From Sphingobacterium sp. BN32 (GTDB lineage Bacteria > Bacteroidota > Bacteroidia > Sphingobacteriales > Sphingobacteriaceae), in NCBI RefSeq assembly GCF_030503615.1, contig NZ_CP129963.1, forward strand, positions 3,410,001 to 3,474,000: a DNA stretch of 64,000 nucleotides. The letters are read 5' to 3'. Made by a program: the position numbers and the translations under genes. Positions 53,120-61,617 of this stretch are shown here, piece after piece. The notes under the pieces were generated by a model that ran no database searches, had not been told where the DNA came from, and saw nothing but the letters and a program-made list of their open reading frames with translations. Positions within the stretch are counted from its first letter, which is position 1. Each line of letters begins with the position of its first letter.

Positions 53120-53962
53120 GTGAAAATATTCCGCACAAAAAACGAGCTTAAAGAAGCTCTAGCAGGATTGAAAGCGCAAAACAAGACCATAACACTGGTC
53201 CCGACTATGGGCGCTTTGCACCAAGGCCACATCTCCCTGATCGACTATGCTAAACCACAAACCGATATCATCGTTTGTAGTATTTTCGTTAACCCAACGC
53301 AGTTTAATGACCCCAAGGATTTAGAAAAATACCCCCGCCCTATCGAGCAGGATATTGAACTATTGGAAGCTGCCGATTGCGATATACTCTTCCTCCCTTC
53401 GGTGGATGAAATGTACCCCGCAGATGATCCAGCTTGGCACATCGACCTAGGCGACCTCGACCGTATCTGGGAAGGCGAGCACCGCCCCGGACACTTCCAA
53501 GGTGTTACACAAGTCGTGTATAAACTATTTTCTTTGGTAGAACCCCATCAGGCATGTTTCGGACAAAAAGATTTCCAGCAGGTAATGGTGATCCAAAAAA
53601 TGATTGAAATTAAGAAGCTGCCTGTAAAACTGCTTATCTGTCCGATCGTAAGAAATGAAAAAGGACTTGCGTTAAGCTCGCGTAACGCTCTATTATCTGA
53701 TGAAGGCAGAAATATTGCTTTGATCCTTTTCAAAGCGTTAAATCACATTAAAAACGCTAATAAATCAAAATCTCCGCAAGTATTGATTAATGAGGCAAAG
53801 GAAATCATTGCGACGGCTCCGCAAGTTGAACTGGAATACCTCGCGATTTGTGAAACCAGCAGCTTGCAATCGGCTTCACAGTTCGATCCGGAGAAGCAAT
53901 ATGTTGTATTAGTCGCGGCATGGCTCGAGGGCGTACGCCTAATCGATAACATCTTACTGTAA
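53120..53962 (+). CDS. panC: Pantothenate synthetase
   Basis: 280 residues from a GTG start. It joins pantoate to beta-alanine with ATP. The nucleotidyltransferase HIGH-type motif is in MGALHQGHISL, with VNPTQFNDPKDLEKYPR, the pantoate-site GEHRPGHFQGVTQVV, FGQKDFQQ, and the KMSKS-like LSSRNALL. Full length. panD, which makes the beta-alanine, follows 95 nt later, with its own promoter box. Confidence 0.95.
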   Translation: MKIFRTKNELKEALAGLKAQNKTITLVPTMGALHQGHISLIDYAKPQTDIIVCSIFVNPTQFNDPKDLEKYPRPIEQDIELLEAADCDILFLPSVDEMYPADDPAWHIDLGDLDRIWEGEHRPGHFQGVTQVVYKLFSLVEPHQACFGQKDFQQVMVIQKMIEIKKLPVKLLICPIVRNEKGLALSSRNALLSDEGRNIALILFKALNHIKNANKSKSPQVLINEAKEIIATAPQVELEYLAICETSSLQSASQFDPEKQYVVLVAAWLEGVRLIDNILL

Positions 53963-54045
53963 ATTTTCCAGAAGACTGCCTGTTAGGCGCTTTAAACGCG
54001 CTGCAAACAATGAAGAACGCTCCTAAATAAAAAAAAAGAAAAACG

Positions 54046-54053
54046 TAACTTTG
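54046..54053 (+). promoter_or_regulatory. -7 box TAACTTTG of panD
   Basis: Identical to the ispG box and only 4 nt before the ATG at 54058, so the transcript should be leaderless or nearly so. A TAA-rich A-run precedes it. Confidence 0.5.
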
Positions 54054-54057
54054 TATC

Positions 54058-54405
54058 ATGATGATTGAAGTAATGAAGTCAAAAATTCACCGGGTACATG
54101 TCACTCAGGCTGAATTAAATTATGTTGGAAGTATCACCATCGACGAGGATTTGATGGATGCTGCTAACATTATCGCGAACGAAAGGGTTCAAATCGTAAA
54201 TAATAACAATGGTGCTCGTTTGGAAACTTATGTAATCCCAGGACAACGTGGCTCGGGTATTATCTGTTTAAATGGCGCTGCTGCACGCTTAGTGCAGGTT
54301 GGTGATATTGTTATCATCATCTCTTATGCCTTGATGGACTTCGAAGAAGCGAAGAAACATAAGCCAACGACCATCTTCCCCGACGACCATAACAAATTAA
54401 TATAA
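54058..54405 (+). CDS. panD: Aspartate 1-decarboxylase
   Basis: 115 residues, starting at the ATG at 54058 or the adjacent one at 54061. Pyruvoyl enzyme converting aspartate to beta-alanine for PanC. The self-cleavage site Gly24-Ser25 is in NYVGSITID; cleavage gives the pyruvoyl group on the large chain. Lys9 and the [21 protein letters not shown] and [19 protein letters not shown] segments match the family. A terminator follows closely. Confidence 0.95.
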   Translation: MMIEVMKSKIHRVHVTQAELNYVGSITIDEDLMDAANIIANERVQIVNNNNGARLETYVIPGQRGSGIICLNGAAARLVQVGDIVIIISYALMDFEEAKKHKPTTIFPDDHNKLI

Positions 54406-54412
54406 CGATATC

Positions 54413-54458
54413 AGCGAAAACGGCTATAAATTTGTAAATTTATAGCCGTTCGCTTTTT
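54413..54458 (+). terminator. Strong intrinsic terminator after panD
   Basis: A 14-bp perfect stem ACGGCTATAAATTT/AAATTTATAGCCGT (54420-54433 with 54436-54449), extended by AGCGA/TCGCT, then TTTTT. Confidence 0.9.
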
Positions 54459-54464
54459 ACGAAT

Positions 54465-54827
54465 ATGCACAAATCAACGACATACCGCTCTTCGATCGCT
54501 CGCTTCCTTCTGATATGGATGTGTGGCATTATCGTTAGCGGCGTAGTATTTATGCACAAAGAGGTGACCTCTACCGGAGAAATCGTCACCCACATCCACC
54601 CTTACAACCTAGGCGAGAAAAAACACCACCAACACCATTCCGACGCTGAAATAAGATACCTCGATATCATCTATCAGGGTAGTTATGTCGAATGGATGCC
54701 ATTTGTCTACAGTTCGCCCATACAAACTGTTCTATCAGAAGTACAATTTGGCTTTACAGAAAGCCAGCATATAACTCGTTCAGCATATCAGCACGCCGAT
54801 AGAGGTCCCCCTGCCCTTTTAGTATAA
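54465..54827 (+). CDS. His-rich small membrane/periplasmic protein
   Basis: 120 residues, not recognised as a named family. One N-terminal hydrophobic segment (about 12-30, a signal anchor), then a periplasmic part with His clusters (VTHIHPYNLG and KKHHQHH) and aromatic residues. It begins 7 nt after the panD terminator. The downstream genes encode a TonB receptor and a periplasmic thioredoxin-fold protein, so a role in transition-metal handling is a reasonable guess. Confidence 0.65.
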   Translation: MHKSTTYRSSIARFLLIWMCGIIVSGVVFMHKEVTSTGEIVTHIHPYNLGEKKHHQHHSDAEIRYLDIIYQGSYVEWMPFVYSSPIQTVLSEVQFGFTESQHITRSAYQHADRGPPALLV

Positions 54828-54925
54828 CCCATCTTTTTTTATGGTATTCATTGACATGTGGATACCCAATGGTTTACCCTATCCGGATAAGCCTAGTTCA
54901 TGTTGGATTTATAGCTAAAACTCTA

Positions 54926-57271
54926 ATGACATTATTATACAACAAGTATATGTTGTGCCTTTTCTTTTTATGGATGGGACAGCAAACTATTTATGCCCAA
55001 ATTAAGGGACAAGTAACTAACGATAGACAAGATCCTATCGCCAATGCAACCGTTCAGATCGACGGTACACAAATCGGAACTTCCACAGATACCCTAGGTA
55101 ACTTCGAAATACAAATTAAGGGCATGAACAAGGCAAACCTTACGGTTCGCGCTGTCGGTTATCAACCTTTGAAAAAACAAATTCAAGGCGATCAGTTCAA
55201 TAAATTCCATTCCTTGGCATTGCATGAAGACAACCTGAACCTGCACGAGGTGGTTGTCAGCGCGTCGCGCTATGGCATGGAGCGAAAGAAAGCCCCGGTT
55301 ATTGTGAATGTATTAAGCCCCAAACTTTTCAACGCCACACAATCCGTTGCCATGTCCGAGACACTCAATTACCAACCCGGTGTGCGTGTGGAAAATAATT
55401 GCCAGAACTGCGGATTTACCCAGGTTCGCCTGAACGGTATGGAAGGCGCATATTCACAAATCCTGATCAATAGCCGTTCGGTTTTCTCCGCGTTAAACAG
55501 CGTTTATGGCTTAGATCAGATCCCGACGAGCATGATTGACCGTATTGAGGTGGTACGTAGTGGCGGCTCTGCCCTATTCGGTGCCAATGCGATTGCCGGA
55601 ACGATCAATATCATCACCAAAGATCCAGTCGAAAATGATTGGCAATTAAAATCGACCAATTCCCTTATCGACGGAAAGTCATGGGATAACACGATCGACT
55701 TCAATACCTCCTATGTAGACAATGACCTGCGGGCCGGAGCTACATTCTATGGGATGCACAGAAACAGACAGGCTTATGATGCCAATGGCGACGATTTCTC
55801 GGAGATGACCAAACTAAAGAACTTGACTTTCGGCACGAAAGCCTTCTTTAAACCTACGGAGTTTAACAAGCTGACAGTTGATTTAAGTGTATTGAATGAA
55901 TTCCGTCGCGGTGGCGACCGCTTGGATCTTGCGCCGCATTTTACCGATGTGACCGAACAGCTACGTACTAATTCCTTTATTGGAGGATTGACCTTCGACC
56001 AATATTCTAGAGACTTTAAACACAAGCTCTCGCTATACGCTTCGGCGCAAAAAACTAACCGAGAGAGTTTCTACGGCGGTCTAGGCGGCGGAAGAACGGC
56101 ACAAGATTCTGTGCTGGCATCCAATTCTTATGGGACGACCGACGACTTCGCCATGGTTGCTGGTGCACAGTACACCTATACCTTCGAAAAAGACGTGATT
56201 ACCGCCGGAGTGGAATATTCAGGCAATAATACGGAGGACAATATCCCGGGCTACGAGCGAATGATCGACCAAAAAACGCATGGCATTGGTAGCTATTTCC
56301 AATACGAATGGAATATCCTACCAAACCTAAAGTCGTTGTTGGGAGCCCGCTATGATTATACCCACGTCGATGGCAAGTACAAACTAGCAGGCTACACGCG
56401 CAGCTCGGCGGAAGATTTCGGAACCTTTAGCCCGCGCATCACCTTGCTATACGATATCACCGATTACCTGCAATTCCGTGGCGGATATGCACGCGGCTTC
56501 CGCGCGCCACAAGCTTTCAATGAGGATATGCACGTCACGTCCATCGGCGGACAGCAAGTATTTGTGCTGATTGGTGAAAACCTGAAAACAGAGTACTCCA
56601 ATGCCTATACCGGGTCGTTGAACTTCACGAAAAACTTCGGTTCGGTACAGACCAGCCTATTGCTAGAAGGCTTTTACACCGACCTTAAGAATCCATTCAC
56701 AACCGTAATGACTTCCGAAGAACAGAACCTCATCATCGAAGAGATGCGTAACGGAGCAGGCGCCAAAGTATACGGTTCCAATATTGAGTTGAATATCGCG
56801 CCATCATCGCGCTTCAGCGTTCAAGCAGGAGGAACCATACAGCGTTCCAACTACGAAGAAGATCAATTGTTATACGAAGGAGCAACAGAAGCAGAGAATG
56901 TAAGCTCTAAACGCTTTGTTCGCACACCCAATGCCTATGGATACATCAATACCAATTGGAAGCCTGTAGCGCCTTTTAGCATAGATTTGACAGGTGTATA
57001 TACCGGGAGCATGATCGTTCCGCATGTTTTGGCTGATGATCAATTCTTATTGAAGAAATCGCCGGACTTTATGGAACTGAATCTACGCCTTGGTTACACC
57101 TTCGCGTTAAAGAAGGATCTGAACATGGAAATCTTCGGCGGAATGCAAAATATCTTCAATTCCTTTCAAAAAGATTTTGATACCGGTGCATTGCGCGACT
57201 CCCAATATATCTACGGACCATCTAGACCTCGAACGATAACTTTCGGGGTTAAAATAGGACATTTCCACTAA
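54926..57271 (+). CDS. TonB-dependent outer-membrane receptor
   Basis: 781 residues from the ATG at 54926, which gives the signal peptide MTLLYNKYMLCLFFLW...IYAQ; the frame is open upstream to 54851. CarboxypepD_reg-like domain (25-105), TonB-box region near EVVVSAS, plug with VRVENNCQNCGFTQVRLNGM (Cys159, Cys162), then a 22-strand barrel. The CxxC in the plug and the His-rich neighbour suggest a metal or metal-complex substrate, not proven. It ends in a TonB-type last strand with terminal FH instead of the usual aromatic end. It overlaps the next gene by one base. Confidence 0.92.
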   Translation: MTLLYNKYMLCLFFLWMGQQTIYAQIKGQVTNDRQDPIANATVQIDGTQIGTSTDTLGNFEIQIKGMNKANLTVRAVGYQPLKKQIQGDQFNKFHSLALHEDNLNLHEVVVSASRYGMERKKAPVIVNVLSPKLFNATQSVAMSETLNYQPGVRVENNCQNCGFTQVRLNGMEGAYSQILINSRSVFSALNSVYGLDQIPTSMIDRIEVVRSGGSALFGANAIAGTINIITKDPVENDWQLKSTNSLIDGKSWDNTIDFNTSYVDNDLRAGATFYGMHRNRQAYDANGDDFSEMTKLKNLTFGTKAFFKPTEFNKLTVDLSVLNEFRRGGDRLDLAPHFTDVTEQLRTNSFIGGLTFDQYSRDFKHKLSLYASAQKTNRESFYGGLGGGRTAQDSVLASNSYGTTDDFAMVAGAQYTYTFEKDVITAGVEYSGNNTEDNIPGYERMIDQKTHGIGSYFQYEWNILPNLKSLLGARYDYTHVDGKYKLAGYTRSSAEDFGTFSPRITLLYDITDYLQFRGGYARGFRAPQAFNEDMHVTSIGGQQVFVLIGENLKTEYSNAYTGSLNFTKNFGSVQTSLLLEGFYTDLKNPFTTVMTSEEQNLIIEEMRNGAGAKVYGSNIELNIAPSSRFSVQAGGTIQRSNYEEDQLLYEGATEAENVSSKRFVRTPNAYGYINTNWKPVAPFSIDLTGVYTGSMIVPHVLADDQFLLKKSPDFMELNLRLGYTFALKKDLNMEIFGGMQNIFNSFQKDFDTGALRDSQYIYGPSRPRTITFGVKIGHFH

Positions 57272-57744
57272 TGAAGTTGTTACAAATCATTATAGCACAA
57301 CTATTAATGATGATCTCACTTTCGCAGGCGCAAGAGTCTGCGAAAGCCGAGATCAATTGGCTTAGGTTTGAGCAATTGGATGATTCGCTCAAAACCAATC
57401 CAAAGCCTGTACTATTGTTCTTTCACACCGATTGGTGCAGCTATTGCAAGAAGATGCTCAACGAAACTTTTCAAGATCCTCAGGTCGTTCAAAAACTAAA
57501 CAAGGAATACTACTGCGTACAATTTGACGCAGAAACCGTAGACAGCATACAGTTCGATGGCGTAACGTATACCCATGCATTAAAAACCAAAAAAAGAGGA
57601 AATTACCATAACCTTGCTAAGTTGATCTTGGGGAATCCTAAACAGTATGTATTTCCAACTACAATTTTACTTGATACCGATTTTAATGTAAAAAAACGAT
57701 TCTCCAAATACCTTAGTATTAAAGAATTATTAAAGAATCTGTAA
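57271..57744 (+). CDS. Periplasmic thioredoxin-fold protein
   Basis: 157 residues. Signal peptide (about 1-20, ending SQAQ), then a thioredoxin fold with the redox motif FHTDWCSYCKKM (Cys56, Cys59) and the cis-Pro in YVFPTTILL. Thioredoxin_7/DsbD-gamma-like. Its ATG overlaps the TonB receptor stop (TAATG), so the two are translated together; it could reduce or maintain the receptor CxxC or the metal. An AT-rich 75-bp gap follows. Confidence 0.85.
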   Translation: MKLLQIIIAQLLMMISLSQAQESAKAEINWLRFEQLDDSLKTNPKPVLLFFHTDWCSYCKKMLNETFQDPQVVQKLNKEYYCVQFDAETVDSIQFDGVTYTHALKTKKRGNYHNLAKLILGNPKQYVFPTTILLDTDFNVKKRFSKYLSIKELLKNL

Positions 57745-57818
57745 TTTTTTTCAATCTTTTGTAGCATATTTTTAATAACGAACGTTTACATTAGCGTTAC
57801 AGATATTTACAACATATT

Positions 57819-58412
57819 ATGAAAAACTTTAAAATTTTACTTATTGCTTTAATGGCCGTTGTTTCCGTGAGCTCGTGTATGAAGAATGATGATCCAACGC
57901 CCGGTATTGATTATGAAAAAGAAAGAGCACGTATCGATTCTACTTTGAGAGCACAAAAACCAATCATAGCAGAATGGGCACAAGAAAACTTCGAAAATCC
58001 AGTTTATAACGATTCGCTTCAAATGTGGTACGAGGTGATCACACCAGCTATCGATGAGTCGTTTAAATATGTTTTATCAGGTTACTCTTTCGTACCTGTT
58101 ACAGCAACTGTAAAATATCAAGGACACTTACTTGATGGTACGGAATTCGACAAATCAGACGAAACAGCAATGATAATAGGTAGAGGGCAATACGTTCAAG
58201 CATTTGAACGCGCATTCTGGCCAAATAAAGTGACTATCTCTGGTGTAGACTATTTCCCAGGATTAACTCCGAAAGGATTGCAAAAAGGTCAAAAAATCAG
58301 ATTCGTAGCTCCATCACCTTGGTGTTATGATAATGTAGCGAAAGGAAAGGTTCCTGCCGACTCTCCATTAGTATTTACTATCGAAGTTGTTGATCTTAAG
58401 TCGTCCTTATAA
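57819..58412 (+). CDS. FKBP-type peptidyl-prolyl isomerase lipoprotein
   Basis: 197 residues. Lipoprotein signal with SVSSC (Cys20) and a short linker, then an N-terminal helical region and one FKBP domain (about 90-195): VKYQGHLLDGTEFDKS, VQAFERAFWP, GLTPKGLQKGQKIRFVAPSPWCYDN, FTIEVVDL. Outer-membrane periplasmic chaperone. Related to GldI of gliding bacteria, but I cannot show it is that protein. Ends with a terminator. Confidence 0.87.
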   Translation: MKNFKILLIALMAVVSVSSCMKNDDPTPGIDYEKERARIDSTLRAQKPIIAEWAQENFENPVYNDSLQMWYEVITPAIDESFKYVLSGYSFVPVTATVKYQGHLLDGTEFDKSDETAMIIGRGQYVQAFERAFWPNKVTISGVDYFPGLTPKGLQKGQKIRFVAPSPWCYDNVAKGKVPADSPLVFTIEVVDLKSSL

Positions 58413-58439
58413 GATTTATTGAAACAAACATATTAGGAA

Positions 58440-58474
58440 AAAAGGGCTATCCAGATTGGACAGCCCTTTTTTAT
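58440..58474 (+). terminator. Intrinsic terminator after the FKBP lipoprotein
   Basis: AAAGGGCTATCC pairs with GGACAGCCCTTT with one mismatch around an AGATT loop, then TTTATTTT. It faces the repeat region before gldB. Confidence 0.85.
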
Positions 58475-58651
58475 TTTCTATCTATCAGCATACTCGAAAA
58501 CATCGTCTTAAAAATCTAAATCCTAACCGCTTCCAACCTCCTTCCTACATAAGGTTTTCTTTACTCTATTCAAACCCATATCAAACCCCTTCTGAGACGG
58601 TTATGATTGGGGTTATCATTGGGTTTACATTGGGTTAGTAAGGGGTTATAC

Positions 58652-58686
58652 TAGTACTAAGTATTTAGTACTTAGTATTTAGACCT
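58652..58686. repeat. Heptad array, left side of locus 3
   Basis: Five 7-bp units TAGTACT, AAGTATT, TAGTACT, TAGTATT, TAGACCT; the last unit is the same as in locus 2 (30575-30581). Confidence 0.8.
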
Positions 58687-58696
58687 AGGGTTGGTA

Positions 58697-58731
58697 TAGA
58701 CGTTAGACGTTAGATTTCAGAGATTAGAGTA
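58697..58731. repeat. Heptad array B, locus 3
   Basis: Five 7-bp units TAGACGT, TAGACGT, TAGATTT, CAGAGAT, TAGAGTA, homologous to 6007-6041 in locus 1. Confidence 0.8.
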
Positions 58732-58809
58732 TGGTGTTAGGCAAGAAAGTTTGTCTGAACCAGGAAAGGAAGGATGCAAGGATTGGCGGGATATTACGAT
58801 ATAGGTATA

Positions 58810-58837
58810 AATACTAATTACTAACTACTAAATACTA
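58810..58837. repeat. Heptad array containing the gldB stop codon
   Basis: Four clear 7-bp units AATACTA, ATTACTA, ACTACTA, AATACTA. The last one includes the gldB stop (58835-58837, TAG on the minus strand). It is inverted relative to 58652-58686. Confidence 0.8.
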
Positions 58838-59869
58838 GATCCCCTTAAACTTAGAATCTTCCAATATCTTCTGTGCATTTTCGGTATTGAATAGATCGAG
58901 CAATGTTTTTTCGGGATGCTTGCTCATATATTTTCTGACGATCTGCCAGCCGATATAGCTTCCTAATTTTGGAGCAGACTCGTTATTGCTGCCTAGTTCT
59001 GGTGTGAATGGTGCCTCGGTAAAGTATTTCTGTGTTCGCAGGTAATCGGTACTGTAGAGCAGGTTTTCTTGCAGAAACCATTGCCATATATCTTTTTGAT
59101 ATTGCTGCGCCCAGGCCAGTTGTGCTGTTGTGTAGCCAATTTTTAGGGAGTCAGGCGCTTCTGTCAATTGATCCATAGCGTATAATACCTTACCGTGATA
59201 GATCATCTGCTGAAGGGTGTTGACGTCGGCATCCCGAGCTGGGAGGAGCTCTTCGCGAATAACGGCTTCAACGATACGAGGTGTGATATTTTCGGCAGTA
59301 AATCGGCGCGAAACATATAAGGGGATGGAGCCTATAAGAGCAGGATAAAATGGCGAATCATTTCCTAAAAACATATCGAGTCCTACGCCAATATACTTTT
59401 CACCAATCGGGACCTGGACTTCAAAGCCCGAAAAAAAAGAAATGATGCGGGGTACTTCATATTGGGGAAAGTAATACTTAATATAGCGAAAGGCCTGTGT
59501 AAGCTCTTCCTCTTGTTTCTTTAGGTCGGGATATTTCTTTCCAATCGCTGCCGCAAGGTCAATGAAATCTTTTTTTTGGATTACCTCTTTCAAGACTTCC
59601 TGTAAATAAATAGAATCTCGGGGATCGCTGATCTTCAGCATATATTGCATATAATCGGCATAAAAGGGATTGTATTTCTGCTGCCATGCCGTATTCTTCA
59701 ACAGAATCTCGTTGGGCTTGAGGGCTGCGATCTCTCGATCGAATCGTTCAATCTTAATATCCACCGGAATAGAAGAGACATCGGGCTTTTCCTTTTTCGA
59801 TTGACAGGATAGAATAAAAAAACAAAGAAACAGAATCGAAAATAGCTTGTTTAAAGTACGGCTCATCAA
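58835..59869 (-). CDS. gldB: Gliding motility lipoprotein GldB
   Basis: 344 residues. Lipoprotein signal with FILSC (Cys22). The body matches GldB: VDIKIERFDREI, NPFYADYMQYML, FRYIKYYFPQYEVP, FSGFEVQVPIGEKYIGVGLDMFLG, VEAVIREELLP and SYIGWQIVRKYMSKHP near the end, which resembles the IGWQIV motif of DUF2268-type proteins. In Flavobacterium, gldB is needed for gliding. It is divergent from nadE, which I recall as its neighbour in other Bacteroidota too. Its stop codon lies in a repeat unit. Confidence 0.88.
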   Translation of the reverse strand: MMSRTLNKLFSILFLCFFILSCQSKKEKPDVSSIPVDIKIERFDREIAALKPNEILLKNTAWQQKYNPFYADYMQYMLKISDPRDSIYLQEVLKEVIQKKDFIDLAAAIGKKYPDLKKQEEELTQAFRYIKYYFPQYEVPRIISFFSGFEVQVPIGEKYIGVGLDMFLGNDSPFYPALIGSIPLYVSRRFTAENITPRIVEAVIREELLPARDADVNTLQQMIYHGKVLYAMDQLTEAPDSLKIGYTTAQLAWAQQYQKDIWQWFLQENLLYSTDYLRTQKYFTEAPFTPELGSNNESAPKLGSYIGWQIVRKYMSKHPEKTLLDLFNTENAQKILEDSKFKGI

Positions 59870-59888
59870 GTTATACGCTAGTGATACA

Positions 59889-59896
59889 CAAAATTA
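59889..59896 (-). promoter_or_regulatory. -7 box TAATTTTG of gldB
   Basis: A TAnnTTTG match on the minus strand 19 nt before the gldB ATG, in the 56-bp divergent gap to nadE, so the two promoters overlap. Confidence 0.45.
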
Positions 59897-59925
59897 ATTA
59901 GTAAATTTACAATAAATTCAGCCAC

Positions 59926-61563
59926 ATGAAAATTGCGTTAGCACAACTTAACTACCATATCGGAAATTTTGAAGCGAATAACCAAAAAATAATTCAAGCA
60001 ATACAGACAGCAAAGTCCGCTGGGGCAGATTTAGTTGTTTTTGCAGAATTAGCAATTGGAGGATATCCCGCTAAGGATTTATTACGAAACAGCTCCTTCA
60101 TAGCCCAATGTGAGCAGAGCATTGCAGCCGTTGCCCAAGCCTGCCAGGGTGTTGCCTGTATCATCGGTGCGCCTATTCGAAATCAGGATGGTGAAGGCAA
60201 AGCGCTATACAATGCTGCTTTACTTCTGGAGGACGGTAAAGTTTCGCAAACTGTAAAGAAGAGTTTATTGCCGGACTATGATGTATTCGACGAATACCGC
60301 TATTTCGAGCCTAACAAGCAAGTGAATTGCATCCCTTTTCGTGGCAAAACCATCGCTCTAACGGTCTGCGAAGACCTTTGGGATGATGACGGGCCGAATT
60401 CCTATGTTGGCGACATCATGCTGGAGCTGGCTAAGGAAAATCCAGATTTAATAATCAATATTGCGGCTTCACCATTCTCCTATACACACTTTGACAGCCG
60501 CAAAAATGTTTTGAGCCGCAATGTGATCAAAGCGAATGCCCCTCTAGTCTATGTTAATCAGGTCGGTGCTCATGCTGATATTATTTTCGATGGCCGATCG
60601 CTTGTTTTCAATAGAAAAGCAGAGATTATTGAAGAATTAAATGCCTTTGATGAGGATCTACAATTTGTTGAACTTGACAAGGATTTAACCGCAGAGCGCA
60701 GGATTGCTCCTTCCGCGAAGAGTGAAATTGCGCTGATACACGATGCTCTAATCCTGGGGCTCCGGGATTATTTCAAAAAATCAGGATTCAAAAAAGCGGT
60801 TTTAGGACTTTCGGGAGGTTTAGATTCGGCATTAGTGGCAGCGCTGGCATGCGAAGCAATAGGTGCTGAGAACGTTTTAAGCGTATTGATGCCTTCGATT
60901 TATTCCAGCGATCACTCCTTGAAAGACGCATTAGATCTTGTGGAGAATACCGGATGTGCGCATCAAATTGTGCCAATTAAGGATATTGCAAATGCTTTTG
61001 AAACTGGCTTAGCCGATACCTTTGCCGGAAAAGCGCCCGATACGACTGAGGAGAATATCCAAGCCAGAGCGAGGGGTACCATTCTGATGGCTATTTCCAA
61101 TAAGTTCGGAAATATCCTGCTCAACACATCCAACAAAAGTGAAGCTGCTGTAGGCTACGGAACTTTATATGGCGATATGGCCGGTTCTATCAGCGTTATT
61201 GGAGATGTGTATAAAACACAGGCCTATCAATTGGCGAACTACATCAACAGAGATAGAGAGATTATTCCAATCAATACGATTGTTAAACCGCCATCCGCGG
61301 AGTTAAGACCTGATCAGAAAGATTCGGATTCCCTGCCGCCATATGATATCCTGGACGCCATTTTATTTCAGCTGATTGAAATGGAAAAACCAGCCAGCGA
61401 GCTAGTGAAACTGGGTTTCGAGGAAGCATTGGTGCAACGCATATCCAAGTTATTGAATAATGCAGAGTTCAAACGTTTTCAAGCTCCCCCGATCCTGCGC
61501 GTAAGCCCTAAGGCTTTTGGATCAGGTAGAGCCATGCCCTTGGTCGCAAAATATCCTTTTTAA
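59926..61563 (+). CDS. nadE: Glutamine-dependent NAD+ synthetase
   Basis: 545 residues, two-domain form. The N-terminal nitrilase-fold glutaminase has Glu41 in FAELAIGGYP, Lys112 in KKSLLPDYDVFDEYRYF and Cys148 in VCEDLWDD. The C-terminal amidating domain has the ATP-binding GLSGGLDSALVAALA, TSNKSEAAVGYGTLYGD and PPSAELRPDQKDSDSLPPYD. It converts deamido-NAD to NAD using glutamine. Complete. Confidence 0.96.
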   Translation: MKIALAQLNYHIGNFEANNQKIIQAIQTAKSAGADLVVFAELAIGGYPAKDLLRNSSFIAQCEQSIAAVAQACQGVACIIGAPIRNQDGEGKALYNAALLLEDGKVSQTVKKSLLPDYDVFDEYRYFEPNKQVNCIPFRGKTIALTVCEDLWDDDGPNSYVGDIMLELAKENPDLIINIAASPFSYTHFDSRKNVLSRNVIKANAPLVYVNQVGAHADIIFDGRSLVFNRKAEIIEELNAFDEDLQFVELDKDLTAERRIAPSAKSEIALIHDALILGLRDYFKKSGFKKAVLGLSGGLDSALVAALACEAIGAENVLSVLMPSIYSSDHSLKDALDLVENTGCAHQIVPIKDIANAFETGLADTFAGKAPDTTEENIQARARGTILMAISNKFGNILLNTSNKSEAAVGYGTLYGDMAGSISVIGDVYKTQAYQLANYINRDREIIPINTIVKPPSAELRPDQKDSDSLPPYDILDAILFQLIEMEKPASELVKLGFEEALVQRISKLLNNAEFKRFQAPPILRVSPKAFGSGRAMPLVAKYPF

Positions 61564-61617
61564 CAAAAGGCTTTAAACCTTTGAGGTCTAGCATAGTCAA
61601 ATAAAAAAATTAGAGTT

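Larger units (their letters stand above)
58476..58834. repeat. Composite repeat locus 3 between the FKBP gene and gldB
   Basis: In order it contains: an AACCCAATG module (58568-58648, inverted relative to locus 2), a heptad array (58652-58686), a TAGAnnn heptad array (58697-58731), a GGAT-rich half-palindrome GGATGCAAGGATTGGCGGGA (58772-58791) preceded by CTGAACCAGG, and a closing heptad array inverted relative to the first. No reading frame of note. All parts recur at locus 2 and some at locus 1. Confidence 0.82.
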
